A stretch of 41,401 bases of DNA from Bacillus sp. (in: firmicutes) (GCA_021208645.1 JAJOJL010000014.1:1-41401); one strand, 5' to 3'. Shown: positions 19,501 through 28,419, numbered from the stretch's first letter. Numbers and translations are program-made. Notes: a model not told the origin generated them from the sequence alone.

Positions 19501-20442
19501 AAAATAAGGTGTACCATGTTTTAATTTCAATTGTTCACTAATACACTTAACAGCTATCATACCTTGGCCGGCAGAAGAAGTGATTCCTGAATAGTCAGGT
19601 GTGTTACACGTATCACCAATAGCAAAAATTGAAGGTGTATCCGTCTGACCCACTTTATCCACAACTGTATAACCTTGATCATCTAATGTAACAAAATCTT
19701 GAATTAATTCCGTTTGTGGAGCCACACCAATTCGAATGAAAACAGCATCTGTATTCAGGTATTGCTTCACTCCATTTTTAATCACTTCTACTTGTTCTAC
19801 ATGACTATTCCCTAGTAATCTTTTTACTTCTGTATTTGCGTGAACGTTAATAGCCTGATGATTAAATACAGCATCCTGATAGGTTTTCCTTGCCCTAAAA
19901 TAGCTAGAGCGGTGAATTAACGTTACAACTGCCCCTTCCTCCGCTAATAGTAAGGCACCTCCAAAAGCTCGGTCACCGCCTCCAATAACAGCAACTTTTT
20001 TCCCTGAGAACAACCTTTTGTCTCTCGTAGCAGAATATACTTCGCCTCGCTCAATCATCTCCGATTCTCCAGGTACGTTTAAACAACGTTGCTTTGATCC
20101 TGCTGCATAAATTAAAAAGTTGTATTGAATTTTCCTTTGTTTTTCTTTCTCAGAATAGCTAATCACCTTATCCAATGGGTCAATTTCTATAACTGTTGTT
20201 CCTGTCCTGAAATTACATTTTAAAAGTTGTAAATGCTCAGTAAATAAATGTTGCATTTCCTTCCCGTTTTCCGCAATAATACCTGGATAATCAATAATTT
20301 TATTATGAATTCCCTCTAGTTGACCGCCAACCTCCTGTTTTGCTTCAAGGAGTAAATGATTAATTCCTAGGCGCTGACACCATATGGTAGCAGATATTCC
20401 AGCAGGACCTCCTCCAACAATAACTACATCAACCTTCTCCAT
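19498..20442 (-). CDS. Thioredoxin reductase-like FAD/NAD(P) oxidoreductase lacking the redox CxxC
   Basis: Flavoprotein of about 314 residues with the low-molecular-weight thioredoxin reductase layout. FAD dinucleotide fold VVIVGGGPAGISATIWCQRL at the N-terminus, EVGGQLEGI near 43, NAD(P) fold VAVIGGGDRAFGGALLLAEE near 152, and the C-terminal FAD motif SIFAIGDTCN near 273. Where thioredoxin reductase has CATC, this protein reads SATR (GEVYSATRDKRLFSGK), so it cannot use the usual dithiol. It is more like ferredoxin-NADP reductase (YumC) or bacillithiol-disulfide reductase (YpdA) types; the partner is unknown. ATG at 20442 follows GGGGGAAGAG and overlaps the upstream nucleotidase gene by 14 bp, implying co-translation. 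The stop lies in a repeat terminus. Confidence 0.85.
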   Translation of the reverse strand: MEKVDVVIVGGGPAGISATIWCQRLGINHLLLEAKQEVGGQLEGIHNKIIDYPGIIAENGKEMQHLFTEHLQLLKCNFRTGTTVIEIDPLDKVISYSEKEKQRKIQYNFLIYAAGSKQRCLNVPGESEMIERGEVYSATRDKRLFSGKKVAVIGGGDRAFGGALLLAEEGAVVTLIHRSSYFRARKTYQDAVFNHQAINVHANTEVKRLLGNSHVEQVEVIKNGVKQYLNTDAVFIRIGVAPQTELIQDFVTLDDQGYTVVDKVGQTDTPSIFAIGDTCNTPDYSGITSSAGQGMIAVKCISEQLKLKHGTPYF

Positions 20443-20980
20443 TCTCTTCCCCCATCTCTTCAACAAAACGTTCAAATTCCAGCCATGAATGTACTCTAGG
20501 TACATCGATTGAGCGGTTATATGGGTAATCCATAGCTACAGCAAGTCTATTTGCCTTTTTAAAAGCCTCTAAATGGTGCGGGGCATCATCAAACAAGAGG
20601 TCTCCAATAATCATTTCTTTTTTATGGGCAAAAATCATATTTTCTTTACCGATAAACGGTAAGTGCTTGTCCACCCATTTCTCTTTCTCTGTATATGCAT
20701 AGGTTCGGCTACTTGTACAAATAAAAATATGGTGCTTATTATTTAACCGTTTTAAGACTGGGATAGCATTATCTAAAGGACGTAAATGTAAGAATAATCC
20801 TGGTTCATCTAGAAAATCATAAATCTTTGTTCCACACTCTTTTTTTACATACCTTTCTGATTCCCAACAATGAAGCTTTTCAACAGATAAATTATCATTG
20901 TATTCCCTGTTATACCTTTTATGCCATTCCGTCATTAAATCACAAATGACGGAATCCATATCAATTAACAATGTCTTCAC
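20429..20980 (-). CDS. HAD-type 5'(3')-deoxyribonucleotidase-like protein
   Basis: HAD-superfamily phosphatase of 183 residues resembling the 5'(3')-deoxyribonucleotidase family (PF06941), which dephosphorylates nucleoside monophosphates. Motif I is LIDMDSVICDL (DxDxV), motif II FICTSSRTYAYTEKEKWV near 90, and the third and fourth motifs are at HKKEMIIGDLLFDDAPHHLE near 125. An Asp pair there would bind Mg2+. The substrate is not certain. Its 3' end overlaps the start of the flavoprotein gene (ATGG within GGAAGAGAATGGAG), so the two are an operon. ATG at 20980 has no strong AGGAGG; a weak AGTGAAG lies upstream. Confidence 0.8.
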   Translation of the reverse strand: MKTLLIDMDSVICDLMTEWHKRYNREYNDNLSVEKLHCWESERYVKKECGTKIYDFLDEPGLFLHLRPLDNAIPVLKRLNNKHHIFICTSSRTYAYTEKEKWVDKHLPFIGKENMIFAHKKEMIIGDLLFDDAPHHLEAFKKANRLAVAMDYPYNRSIDVPRVHSWLEFERFVEEMGEENGEG

Positions 20981-21096
20981 TATTAATCATTCCTAACACG
21001 TTAAATCATAAACTTAACAATAGAATAAAGAATTCGACTGATAAATTCAACGAAAATGAAAGGGGCTAGCTTTTAGTCATCATAGAAGCAACTCAA

Positions 21097-21471
21097 TTAA
21101 TCTTTTGGTTTCCAAATCCATGTTTTCAAAGAATAATTACGATCTGTAGAATAAATAACTACTTTTGTAATTTTTGGAAAACCATTTCTTTCAAGCCTTT
21201 CTATTGTTTCACCATCAATTCGAGGCTTAGATAAAATCAAAAATTGGAGAACTTCTTTAAATGATTTACGGGCCTCCTCCCCCCTAATTATTTCATTTCC
21301 CTTTTCATATTCAAAGGAATCTGGGTTCTCATACTCCCATTCATATAATGTTTCTACTGTTTCAATGGTTAACTTTAGAGAAGCGTGATCATACCATGAA
21401 AAAGAAGCACTCACAGAGGAAGCCAACAAGAGGAAGATACAAAGAATCGTTGAAACACTTTTATACAACAT
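21097..21471 (-). CDS. Secreted hypothetical protein, about 124 residues
   Basis: I do not recognise the family. A clear signal peptide opens it: MLYKSVSTILCIFLLLASSV, with probable cleavage after SVSA, so the mature part of about 100 residues is exported. The mature protein is mixed alpha/beta and charged, with EWEYENPDSFEYEKGNEIIR, then KITKVVIYSTDRNYSLKTWI. It has no cysteine, repeat or anchor. The ATG at 21471 is 6 bases after GAGGTG; the in-frame GTG at 21480 lies within that ribosome site and is rejected. It is a single gene on the minus strand, divergent from the stress-protein gene. Confidence 0.75.
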   Translation of the reverse strand: MLYKSVSTILCIFLLLASSVSASFSWYDHASLKLTIETVETLYEWEYENPDSFEYEKGNEIIRGEEARKSFKEVLQFLILSKPRIDGETIERLERNGFPKITKVVIYSTDRNYSLKTWIWKPKD

Positions 21472-21651
21472 AACTTTCACCTCATTTTCAGGTTTTATCT
21501 CATCTACATTACTTATACATTTTTCTTTTTTTTTCTCTCTTTTAATACCATTGTTATAGTATTTGTTCTATTTGTTTTAGATATATTGCTCATCGATTAT
21601 TTGACAACTTTGTTCCAATATTGCTTCTATTCTCACTATTGTTCTCTTTTT

Positions 21652-21660
21652 TGTTATAAT
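21652..21660 (+). promoter_or_regulatory. Extended -10 promoter of the stress-protein gene
   Basis: TGTTATAAT is a perfect extended -10 (TGnTATAAT) about 46 bases before the ATG at 21706. No good -35 stands 17 bp upstream, as is common for extended -10 promoters. A separate TTGACA at 21601 has no matching -10. Confidence 0.6.
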
Positions 21661-21705
21661 ACAAGTGAAGTTAAATTCATTTATCAACCAAGGAGGTTGA
21701 AGGAA

Positions 21706-22152
21706 ATGCCATTACGTTATAACACTATCCTTGTTGCTGTCGATGGTTCCGATGAGGCAAAAAGAGCTTTAAAAAAGGCGACACTTCTTGCAACAGAACA
21801 CGATGCAAAATTGTTGATTGTCCATATTATTGATACGAGAACCTTTGCTGCTGTTGAACATTATGATCGGTTAATTTTCGCTGAGGCTGAAAAATATGCA
21901 GAGGAAATGTTATTAGAATATAAACAGCAAGCAAAATCAGAGGGGGTCGCCGACGTATCAGTGCTTATTGATTACGGTTCACCGAAGGTTAAAATAGGGA
22001 AAGATGTAGCCAAAAAATATGAAGTAGATTTAATAGTTACTGGTGCCACAGGTCTTAACGCTGTCGAACGTTTCCTCATTGGAAGTGTATCGGAACATAT
22101 TGCACGCCATGCTAAATGTGATGTTTTGATCGTAAGGAAAGACCACGTTTAA
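21706..22152 (+). CDS. Universal stress protein, UspA family
   Basis: Cytoplasmic UspA-fold protein of 148 residues. It begins RYNTILVAVDGSDEAKRALK, the typical first strand and helix, and ends with the ATP-binding motif VTGATGLNAVERFLIGSVSE (G-2x-G-9x-G-S pattern), then HAKCDVLIVR. This places it among ATP-binding Usp proteins. The biological role cannot be deduced. Start ATG 21706 follows AAGGAGG; the longer open frame starting at 21586 contains no domain and lies in promoter DNA. Closed by a strong terminator. Confidence 0.93.
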   Translation: MPLRYNTILVAVDGSDEAKRALKKATLLATEHDAKLLIVHIIDTRTFAAVEHYDRLIFAEAEKYAEEMLLEYKQQAKSEGVADVSVLIDYGSPKVKIGKDVAKKYEVDLIVTGATGLNAVERFLIGSVSEHIARHAKCDVLIVRKDHV

Positions 22153-22236
22153 ATAAAAGTTTCTGTGTTCGATTGGGGCGGAGGATATGCAATTTAGCTC
22201 ACGAAGTTACAATTAAAACAACAATATCAAAAGTAA

Positions 22237-22270
22237 AGCCGTGATTTCAGACCTGAAATCACGGCTCTTT
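22237..22270 (+). terminator. Terminator of the stress-protein gene
   Basis: Stem AGCCGTGATTTCAG / CTGAAATCACGGCT with a very short AC loop, followed by CTTT. Confidence 0.85.
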
Positions 22271-22341
22271 CTGTAAATCTTTTATGACAGGGTTATCATT
22301 TCAACAGCTACTAAAACGGCAAAGATTGCGCATTTTAGTAA

Positions 22342-23184
22342 CTATAGCTTCATTTCCTTCTCTATTAACCACCTTTTTTGATAAAACATATGCGATGCCT
22401 CTGAAACATGTCTTGCAAATTGATAATTAATATATGACCCTGCTGCTATACTAAAAACAGGTATTCCTTGAATTAATTTTTTCCTGGCAAATGTTAAAAA
22501 GAACAATTTTACAATTTGATTTAATGGTTGCTGTAACCACCCTTGACTTGTAATGTCATCTTCCCCATCATAAAAAATCCAATTCTCCTCCTGGTCCTCC
22601 ATTTCATCAAACAATTGATTCCAAGCTTCTTTCTGTAAAGGATGTGGTAAGGATATGGCATGAAATACTTTTTAAAACAAACATCATTTCATTAGGCTTT
22701 CTTAAGTCATATCCGTACGTCAGGGCCACTAATTGTACAGTTCGCAAATTAATTGCCAGCATTAAAGGTAAATCACTTAAAGCAAAAACTATGCCTCCTA
22801 TCCCCGTTAAACCACCTTGGCCCATGGCAGTAAGTCTCTGCCTTGCAAGTTGTTTTTTAGCTATAATCGTAACTGATCAATGGAGAGTTTTTTCATATCT
22901 TCAATAGTGTAAATATCTGAACGAAAAATTCTCCCTTGTGAATATAAGTACTCCTTTGCCTGTTTATCAAAGCGTGCCTGTTGAATAAGGGATTGCATAT
23001 GAAATAATATATCATCAAAACGTTTGAGAGTTTTTCTCGTCCAGTTATTTCCAAAACTTTTAAATGCTGAGTTAACCATTTTTTGATATGTCCTAGAAAA
23101 ATCTGTGCCTTTTTCAGTAAAATAATCCTGTTCCCAACTTCGAATATCACTAAATACTTGCCGCTCCCTCTCTGTCCAAGTCAT
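22342..23184 (-). CDS. EcsC family protein (two frameshifts)
   Basis: Protein of the EcsC family (PF12787), named after B. subtilis EcsC; function unknown. About 280 residues after correction. The N-terminal part (MTWTERERQVFSDIRSWEQD) is helical and charged. The hydrophobic core GQGGLTGIGGIVFALSDLPL lies near 120 and is followed by MLAINLRTVQLVALTYGYDL, a family signature. The C-terminus has IQGIPVFSIAAGSYINYQFA. One base is missing at about 22863-22865 and one is extra in the T5 run at 22669-22673; the corrected reading gives QLRLIAKKQLARQRLTAMGQ and VLKVFHAISLPHPLQKEAWN. ATG at 23184 follows AAGGAGG. Confidence 0.85.
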
Positions 23185-23273
23185 GTAACATTCCTCCTTT
23201 CAGAATGTCAGAAAAAAACTTCTCTTTTTTATTTAATATTCAGGTCTTCTCGTCCCTAACCCCTTTTTTTCAA

Positions 23274-23310
23274 TAAAAAAAGCTATCCTGCTTAATAACA
23301 GAGTAGCTTT
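23274..23310 (-). terminator. Terminator of ackA
   Basis: Imperfect stem AAAGCTA-TC-CTG / CAG-AG-TAGCTTT with an A-rich left flank that gives TTTTTATTG on the minus strand, 6 bases after the ackA stop. Confidence 0.8.
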
Positions 23311-23316
23311 AATTAA

Positions 23317-24504
23317 TTAGTTTGTCAGTCTTACTGTATCCCGTGCAATCATTACCTCTTCATTCGTTGGGATAACTAATACTTTTACTGGAGAATGCGG
23401 ATAATTTAAGTATGCTTCTTTCCCCCGTACTTTGTTTAAGGATGGATCCCAATAAATTCCCATGAATTCCAATCCTTTAAGAACTTGCGCTCGAATAACA
23501 TCACTGTTCTCACCAATTCCAGCGGTGAAAATGACCGCATCTAGTCCATGCATTCTTGCAGCGTAAGAACCGATGTATTTATGAATACGACCTGTGAAGA
23601 CCTCTAATGCTAATGCAGATCGCTCATTCCCTTCAGCAGCGGTTATTTCAATGTCTCTCAAGTCACTGGAAAAACCTGACAAAGCAAGCATACCACTCTT
23701 TTTATTCAATACATCAATAACATCTTCTGCACTCAAACCTGTTTTCTCCATAATGTATGGGATCAATGCAGGATCAATATTACCAGATCTAGTTCCCATT
23801 GTTACTCCAGCAAGTGGAGTGAAGCCCATTGATGTATCAATGGATTTCCCTCCTTCAATAGCTGCTATACTTGCACCATTCCCTAAATGACAAGAGATCA
23901 GACGTAAATGCTCAATGGGTCTTCCTAATATTTCTGCTGCCCTTTGTGACACATACTTATGTGAAGTACCATGGAAACCATATTTTCGGATACCAAAGCT
24001 TTTATAATACTCATAAGGCAAACTATATAAATAGGACTCCTTTGGCATCGTTTGGTGGAATGCTGTATCAAATACTGCTACGGCAGGTACGTTAGGTAAT
24101 ACTTCTTGAAAAGCACGAATACCTACAAGATTGGCTGGATTATGAAGAGGAGCAAGTTCCGATACTCCTTCAATTCCCTTTATAACCTCTTCGTTAATTA
24201 CTACCGAATCATTGAATTTTTCTCCACCGTGAACGACACGGTGACCAATACCATCAATTTCTGTTAACGACTCAATAATCCCATAACCTGTTAGTTTTTC
24301 TAGGAGTATTTTTACAGCTACAGAATGATCTGCAATATCTGTCGTTTCTTTTTTCTTTTCTCCATTCACTTCAATTGTAAAAATGGAGTCACTTAAACCA
24401 ATTCGTTCCACAACTCCCTTAGTAAGTACCTTTTCATCGGGCATCTCTAGAAGCTGAAACTTTAGGGACGAGCTTCCAGCATTGATTGCCATAATATTTG
24501 CCAT
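23317..24504 (-). CDS. ackA: Acetate kinase
   Basis: Interconverts acetyl-phosphate and acetate with ADP/ATP, the ATP-yielding step of overflow metabolism. 395 residues, the normal length. Family signatures are [18 protein letters not shown] at the N-terminus and [11 protein letters not shown] near 87, [12 protein letters not shown] near 145, and [14 protein letters not shown] near 170 with the catalytic histidine. [19 protein letters not shown] follows near 205, and [14 protein letters not shown] near 325. ATG at 24504 follows AAAAAGGAGCGG. A 418-bp gap separates it from ytxK, which precedes it in the same direction. Confidence 0.97.
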   Translation of the reverse strand: MANIMAINAGSSSLKFQLLEMPDEKVLTKGVVERIGLSDSIFTIEVNGEKKKETTDIADHSVAVKILLEKLTGYGIIESLTEIDGIGHRVVHGGEKFNDSVVINEEVIKGIEGVSELAPLHNPANLVGIRAFQEVLPNVPAVAVFDTAFHQTMPKESYLYSLPYEYYKSFGIRKYGFHGTSHKYVSQRAAEILGRPIEHLRLISCHLGNGASIAAIEGGKSIDTSMGFTPLAGVTMGTRSGNIDPALIPYIMEKTGLSAEDVIDVLNKKSGMLALSGFSSDLRDIEITAAEGNERSALALEVFTGRIHKYIGSYAARMHGLDAVIFTAGIGENSDVIRAQVLKGLEFMGIYWDPSLNKVRGKEAYLNYPHSPVKVLVIPTNEEVMIARDTVRLTN

Positions 24505-24922
24505 GCTAATACCGCTCCTTTTTCGCTCTTTATTCAGACAAGTTGTATAGTTTCTTCCGTTTTAGATTAGGAAAACTGGAGCCGCTCTCTCCTTAAGTGA
24601 GAAAATTATCAATGGAGAGTAGCGCTAATTAAATAAGGTCAACTATTTCTAGTTAGTATTTCTAAAACAAGTGAATTTAACTACCATTACTGTGAATTAA
24701 CCTGTAAATACAATTGCCATACAATATTAAACCATGCCAGTATTAGAAAAGCAACTACTGTTTCACTTATATTTTGAAACAGAACTATAACACAGAAACA
24801 TTGAAATCCCTTCCATTTACCTTAGTTGCCCTCTTTGTAACATTTCCCCTGTTCTCTAACAGATTCAACAATTGCCACTTCTCTTTTAACTATCAGTTAT
24901 GACAATTGTGTGAACTGTAGAG
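24505..24922. other. 418-bp intergenic region between ytxK and ackA
   Basis: No convincing open frame on either strand and no strong sigmaA pair. A weak minus-strand -10 candidate (TATACA near 24545-24550) lacks a good -35. I looked for a CcpA cre site, expected upstream of ackA in Bacillus, and found no good match. An inverted pair CAATTG at 24873 and 24903 frames the last 35 bases before the ytxK end. Confidence 0.4.
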
Positions 24923-25912
24923 TTAAAGAAATTCATCAAACCAGTTTGAGATTTTTTGGGTCATATCTCGTAAAGCAGTTTCATTAGAAAATGATGGCAA
25001 TTCCACCATTAGTGCCTGTCTTGGATTTTGCATTTCCTCTTTCTTCTTTCGGACAATTAAGATACTTTTCCTCATGGAACTTGTTTTAAATAATGTTTTT
25101 GGCAGTTCCATTAATGAATAGATAATTCCCTCTTCTTTCAGAAAGGTGTGAAGGGCCTTTGCTTCTTCTGTTTCAAAAATAAAGTTAGGAACGATAAAAA
25201 TTAAAAATCCACCAGGTTTTACATGGTTCATGGCTTGTTCCATTAAGAGATGATGTACAAACGACTTTCCACCATCATTTCTTAACTTAAACTGCTTGGC
25301 AATGTCTTCATTGGGATAGTATCCAACAGGTAAATCTGATACTACTAAATCAACATTATTAACAAGTGGGGTGGCTACACTGTCCTGATGAAATAAGTCC
25401 ATCGTATTTCCCTGTAAGTTTGCACTAACAAAAGCAATTTTAATTAAGGTTTCATCTGGGTCGGCACCAATACCATGGCATTTACGGTTAACTTGATTGA
25501 TGGTTGCATTAAGAAGGTTACCTGCCCCTACAGCAGGATCTAGTATCACAGCAGTTTGTCCCTCAGGTTCATGTGCCAATACTTTATTGGCTAAAAATCC
25601 AACAAAAATACCAATAGCATCTGGCGTCATTGCATGATGGGGTTGAGTCCCCTCCTTCATTCCTTTCAACACTGCCAATTGTAGGGCTCGACGATATTCT
25701 TCATTAGTAACATTCCCTTGGCCAGGCATCTGGTCTAATAGGCCTTGTATTTCATTTTTACTAGTGTTTGGCAGTTCTTCAGGAACAGATTGCTGATACA
25801 TGTTTTCTCCTATTTCTGCTAAAGCTTCTAAATAAGTAATATTAAACTCCTCTTGATACACAGATGCCCCTTTATCTAACGTATAAAATAACTTCTCTAT
25901 AGTTGTTTCCAT
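24923..25912 (-). CDS. ytxK: YtxK, class I SAM-dependent methyltransferase
   Basis: Methyltransferase-like protein of 329 residues, related to N6-adenine DNA methylases. The AdoMet-binding motif I is ILDPAVGAGNLLNA near 128. In place of the NPPY catalytic motif it has SDLPVGYYP near 193, as in YtxK; an unusual motif makes true DNA methylation doubtful. An N-terminal helical segment (about 1-95) precedes the Rossmann fold. KPGGFLIFIVPNFIFETEEA lies near 238. The target is unknown. ATG at 25912 is preceded by AGGAGTGG. It sits upstream of ackA, as in B. subtilis. Confidence 0.9.
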   Translation of the reverse strand: METTIEKLFYTLDKGASVYQEEFNITYLEALAEIGENMYQQSVPEELPNTSKNEIQGLLDQMPGQGNVTNEEYRRALQLAVLKGMKEGTQPHHAMTPDAIGIFVGFLANKVLAHEPEGQTAVILDPAVGAGNLLNATINQVNRKCHGIGADPDETLIKIAFVSANLQGNTMDLFHQDSVATPLVNNVDLVVSDLPVGYYPNEDIAKQFKLRNDGGKSFVHHLLMEQAMNHVKPGGFLIFIVPNFIFETEEAKALHTFLKEEGIIYSLMELPKTLFKTSSMRKSILIVRKKKEEMQNPRQALMVELPSFSNETALRDMTQKISNWFDEFL

Positions 25913-26024
25913 TAATGTTTCACCACTCCTGAACTTTTCAATCTTATTTTGCTTCTTTCAAATAAGTCACTAATTTTTTATTTTAACAAATAACTTAAAT
26001 TATAAACGTTGTTCTACAGAAAAA

Positions 26025-26058
26025 AGAGAAAAGCTCAAGAATAAAGAGGCTTTTCTCT
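26025..26058 (-). terminator. Terminator of tpx
   Basis: Perfect 10-bp stem AGAGAAAAGC / GCTTTTCTCT with a 14-nt loop, 12 bases after the tpx stop; TTTTTCTG follows on the minus strand. Confidence 0.85.
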
Positions 26059-26070
26059 AAATTAGAGTAA

Positions 26071-26573
26071 TTATTTTGCCTTTGTGGCAGCGTTAATGGC
26101 TGCTTCATAATCAGGGTGATCTGTTACTTCTGGTACATATTCTACATAAACAACATTATCATTGCTGTCAACTACAAATATGGATCTAGCTAGTAAACGA
26201 AGGTCTTCAATGACAACTCCATAGTTTATACCAAAGGATAAATCACGATGATCCGATAGGGTTTGAAGATTTTCTATTCCAGCTGCCGCACACCAACGCT
26301 TTTGTGCAATGGTAAATCAACACTTATGGTTAAAACATCTACATTATCTAATTTTGCGGCTTCTTCATTGAATTTTTTCGTTTGCTGATCACAAACACCA
26401 GTATCAATAGAAGGTACTACACTTATTAAACGTACTTTCCCTTTAGAATCATCTAAGGTAACTTCAGATAAATCATTAGCAATTACCGTAAAACTTGGTG
26501 CCTTATCTCCAACCTTCACTTCTTTCCCAACTAATGTTTTTGGTTCCCCTTTAAAATTCACCTGATGAGCCAA
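26071..26573 (-). CDS. tpx: Thiol peroxidase, atypical 2-Cys peroxiredoxin, TTG start (one frameshift)
   Basis: Reduces hydroperoxides with thioredoxin. About 167 residues after correction. The peroxidatic cysteine is in [15 protein letters not shown] near 60 and the resolving cysteine in [12 protein letters not shown] near 94. One base is missing at about 26308; restoring it turns LPLHKSVGV into [12 protein letters not shown] and continues to the TAA at 26071-26073. The start is TTG at 26573, 8 bases after [24 protein letters not shown] is where Tpx proteins begin, and the frame upstream of it encodes only the promoter and terminator region. An extended -10 promoter lies at 26619-26627. Confidence 0.93.
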
Positions 26574-26618
26574 TCTGATCTCCTCCTTTGAAAGTCTGTA
26601 CATACATAAAGTAACATA

Positions 26619-26627
26619 TTTATACCA
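26619..26627 (-). promoter_or_regulatory. Extended -10 promoter of tpx
   Basis: Minus strand TGGTATAAA, an extended -10 lying between the ytfJ terminator and the TTG start of tpx, leaving a leader of about 40 nt. No clear -35. Confidence 0.5.
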
Positions 26628-26636
26628 GTTTTGCCC

Positions 26637-26672
26637 AATAAAAAGGACCCGGTTTTCCGGGTCCTTTTTATT
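26637..26672 (-). terminator. Terminator of ytfI-ytfJ
   Basis: Perfect 16-bp stem AATAAAAAGGACCCGG / CCGGGTCCTTTTTATT with a TTTT loop, overlapping the ytfJ stop codon. It isolates tpx from the genes upstream. Confidence 0.9.
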
Positions 26673-27142
26673 AATCTGCATCAACTTTAATATTTATATC
26701 CTGTGGTTGTTGATTAGATTGTTGTCCTTGACCTTGCTGATTATTTTTTTGATTCGATTGGAGCAATTGCTGAATTTTATCTACCACTTGCGGAGTAAAT
26801 TCAAGCAACTTTTCATAGAGATGTGTATTTTGGTCAAGGTGAACCATGTTTACACCTTTTCCACTAACAACTAAGAATGCAATAGGTGTGATAGAAACAC
26901 CACCACCGCTACCGCCTCCAAAAGGATGTTTTTTTTTCAGATTCAGTTGGAGTTTTTGGGGAGTGTTCTAAAACAAATTCACTTCCACCCGCTGCAAACC
27001 CAAAGCCTACTTTTGAGATAGGTAAAATGACACTTCCATCTGGAGTTTCCACCGGGTCTCCAACAATCGTATTCACATCTACCATTTCTTTTAAATTTTC
27101 CATTGCTGTCTTCATTAATCCTTGAATTGGATGATCAGACAT
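26671..27142 (-). CDS. ytfJ: YtfJ / GerW family sporulation protein (one frameshift)
   Basis: GerW-family (PF09579) protein; B. subtilis YtfJ is made during sporulation and affects germination. About 156 residues after correction. The N-terminus [20 protein letters not shown] and [20 protein letters not shown] are family hallmarks, followed by [16 protein letters not shown]. The T9 run at 26929-26937 has one base too many; removing it restores [20 protein letters not shown] and the Gln/Asn-rich tail ending DINIKVDAD. Its ATG overlaps the end of ytfI by 8 bp (ATGTCTGA), so the two are translationally coupled. Confidence 0.92.
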
Positions 27143-27806
27143 TTAAATCCCTCCCTGCTGTTTCATCTGTGCCTTTGAACAAGGTTTTACCTTTTTTCCA
27201 GTGACGCAAAACCTTCAAGCCCGCAAGCATAGCATGTCCTAACCGGAAGGAAACCATGCACTTAAAAGAAGTTTTTAACAACATTTGTTGAAAATCAGGG
27301 TTGACGTAAATCTCTGGCATTGTTTTTATTTTCATGTAGTTCGTTAAAATCCCTAACACATTCCCTTTTATTGCCCAAATAGCCCCTGTTGCGGATCCAG
27401 TAATTGCTGCATCACCTGTGCCAAGTTGTGTCGCCCAATAAAACTCATTTACGGACATTTTTTGCATGAATTTTCGAACAATAGTATGAAATCCAACCAC
27501 ATGCTTTAAGAGCCTTTGAAAATGTTTCACATCATCTATGAACCGATGGACCGTAAATTTTTCCTTTATCTGTTTTTCCCCTAGTGGACTTTGCCGTTTT
27601 TCTTCATAGACGATAGAAGCACTCTCATCATCTACAGCAAGGAGCGGAACTTGCACCTTATATTTGATAAAACGAAGAACCTGAATTTGGAGGGTTAACT
27701 CATCATCTCTTCCGTTATGCTCATAAGACGCAAATATCTTTATTTTAATAAGTAAAACTAGTGGTAAAAGCAACAAGAAAATTAAAATACCAAAAATGTA
27801 TTTCAT
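27135..27806 (-). CDS. ytfI: YtfI, DUF2953 membrane-anchored protein
   Basis: Family DUF2953, function unknown; usually next to ytfJ, as here. About 223 residues. One N-terminal transmembrane helix (IFGILIFLLLLPLVLLIKIK) anchors it. After it come an ASYEHNGRDDELTLQIQVLR beta-rich stretch, a charged linker, and the conserved WATQLGTGDAAITGSATGAI near 130, then IYVNPDFQQ near 165. The ATG at 27806 is 6-8 bases after AAGGAGGG; the frame continues upstream only into leader sequence. The stop overlaps the ytfJ start by 8 bp. Confidence 0.88.
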   Translation of the reverse strand: MKYIFGILIFLLLLPLVLLIKIKIFASYEHNGRDDELTLQIQVLRFIKYKVQVPLLAVDDESASIVYEEKRQSPLGEKQIKEKFTVHRFIDDVKHFQRLLKHVVGFHTIVRKFMQKMSVNEFYWATQLGTGDAAITGSATGAIWAIKGNVLGILTNYMKIKTMPEIYVNPDFQQMLLKTSFKCMVSFRLGHAMLAGLKVLRHWKKGKTLFKGTDETAGRDLNV

Positions 27807-27852
27807 TAAAACCCTCCTTCCATTTCCAAGTATCACCTTCAACTAGAAAAAT

Positions 27853-27884
27853 AAACCTGTTAGATCAAATCTCTAACAGGTTTT
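27853..27884 (-). terminator. Terminator of sppA-yteJ
   Basis: Perfect 12-bp stem AAACCTGTTAGA / TCTAACAGGTTT with an 8-nt loop, in the gap between yteJ and ytfI. The minus strand continues with TATTTTTCTAG. Confidence 0.85.
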
Positions 27885-27904
27885 AATAAGGCTCACCGCC
27901 ATAA

Positions 27905-28405
27905 TTAATGCATGATTTTTTTCTCTCTTGGTTCTACAATAACATATGTATCACCTATGATATCATGCAACCCCTTTTTTTGGGGGTGAATAGGCACCAT
28001 AAGGTAAATGATGTTTGTAATTACAATGGATTGATGAATGTATCTGCCTACCACTTCCCTCATTAAAACATCCTGCCACGTTAACTGACCTTTACTAGAT
28101 TTAACTTCAATTCCCATGATCCGTTTACCTAATGTTTGCCCCCATTGCTTCGTTAGTAATACAAAATAACTAAAGCTGACAATGCTAGATAAAATAGCTC
28201 CAACACTATAAATCCATATGGTCCAATCTCCAATCGTAGTCCAAGTTAGTATGGGCAAAAGAATTATCCCGCTAATACTAGCAACGACAATCAAATCCAT
28301 TAAATACGCCCAAAACCTTAACCAAAACCCAGCAGGAAAAGCTAATTCTCCCTTTTCTTGAACCATTCCATCAGAATTTTCTACTGTTATTCTTTCCTTT
28401 TCCAT
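27905..28405 (-). CDS. yteJ: YteJ, RDD family membrane protein
   Basis: RDD-family protein (PF06271) of 166 residues, named for conserved Arg-Asp-Asp residues. FPAGFWLRFWAYLMDLIVVA carries the R and D of the first helix. A second helix pair follows at about 70-95, and TLGKRIMGIEVKSSKGQLTW with VLMREVVGRY is the family core. The end KKGLHDIIGDTYVIVEPREK is typical. In B. subtilis YteJ works with SppA in resistance to antimicrobial peptides; here the order is also sppA, yteJ, with yteJ 14 bases upstream of the sppA stop in transcription terms. Confidence 0.9.
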   Translation of the reverse strand: MEKERITVENSDGMVQEKGELAFPAGFWLRFWAYLMDLIVVASISGIILLPILTWTTIGDWTIWIYSVGAILSSIVSFSYFVLLTKQWGQTLGKRIMGIEVKSSKGQLTWQDVLMREVVGRYIHQSIVITNIIYLMVPIHPQKKGLHDIIGDTYVIVEPREKKIMH

Positions 28406-28419
28406 ATATCATCACCTCA

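Noticed and set aside
21586-21705. N-terminal extension of the universal stress protein
   Set aside because: It covers the extended -10 promoter and leader; the UspA fold begins at the ATG at 21706 with AAGGAGG.
24505-24922. CcpA cre site upstream of ackA
   Set aside because: Expected from B. subtilis, but no stretch matches the palindromic consensus around a central CG well enough.
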